A stretch of 13,860 bases of DNA, taken from positions 1-13,860 of the forward strand of contig JBJELO010000106.1 in NCBI GenBank assembly GCA_051879195.1, read 5' to 3'. This DNA is from TWA4 sp051879195. GTDB taxonomy: Bacteria; Bacillota; Clostridia; Lachnospirales; Lachnospiraceae. A program made the position numbers and the translations under genes. Of this stretch, positions 13,826 through 13,860 are shown piece after piece; positions within the stretch are counted from its first letter, which is position 1, and each line of letters begins with the position of its first letter. The notes under the pieces are model-generated. The model had not been told where the DNA came from and made no database searches. It saw nothing but the letters and a program-made list of their open reading frames with translations.

Positions 13826-13860
13826 GACTTATTGCAGTATAATTTAGAATGCAATGATTC

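Overview
The window reads as a moderate-GC, low-repeat chromosome segment from a Gram-positive anaerobe of the class Clostridia, most likely Lachnospiraceae. The reasons are the clostridial thiS-thiF-thiG-thiH gene order with the short ThiF family, strong AGGAGG-type ribosome binding sites, sigma-A promoters with TTGACA and TATAAT boxes, a CdaA/CdaR pair, and meso-diaminopimelate dehydrogenase. This placement comes from gene content and protein style, not from any search. I see no rRNA, tRNA, CRISPR array, insertion sequence or prophage.

Region 1 (1-4005, minus strand) is a thiamin thiazole operon: thiS, thiF, thiG, thiH and a TenI/ThiE-like gene that runs off the left edge. A good promoter lies at 3977-4005. 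The leader of about 130 nt ends in a strong hairpin plus U-tract just before thiS, so the operon looks controlled by transcription attenuation, yet I cannot find the conserved THI-box (TPP riboswitch) core. ThiS carries the sulfur, ThiF activates it, ThiH makes dehydroglycine from tyrosine, ThiG closes the thiazole ring, and the last gene probably tautomerises it. ThiH and the TenI-like protein both carry unusual low-complexity N-terminal extensions.

Region 2 (4041-5816, plus strand, divergent from thi) is a small cassette: a PadR-family repressor starting at TTG, a DUF2812 membrane protein overlapping it, and a GrpB-family protein with an added Gly/Met/Cys-rich tail. The padR promoter carries two copies of an 18-bp operator-like repeat, and the unit ends in a strong terminator.

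Region 3 (5901-8693) holds ddh (minus strand), which makes meso-diaminopimelate for lysine and cell wall, and the divergent pair pdxS-pdxT (plus strand), the two subunits of PLP synthase, closed by a terminator with a 12-bp perfect stem.

Region 4 (8703-13789, plus strand) is a five-gene operon around cyclic di-AMP: a small two-helix membrane protein, a polytopic membrane protein, the diadenylate cyclase cdaA, its regulator cdaR (YbbR repeats), and a protein resembling PTS enzyme I that keeps the phospho-histidine and PEP-binding domains but lacks the HPr-binding helical subdomain. In many Firmicutes glmM follows cdaA-cdaR; here this shortened enzyme I does. It is the best candidate in the window for an undescribed function, possibly linking PEP/pyruvate status to c-di-AMP signalling (inference). 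A new promoter at 13797-13825 begins the next transcription unit beyond the right edge.
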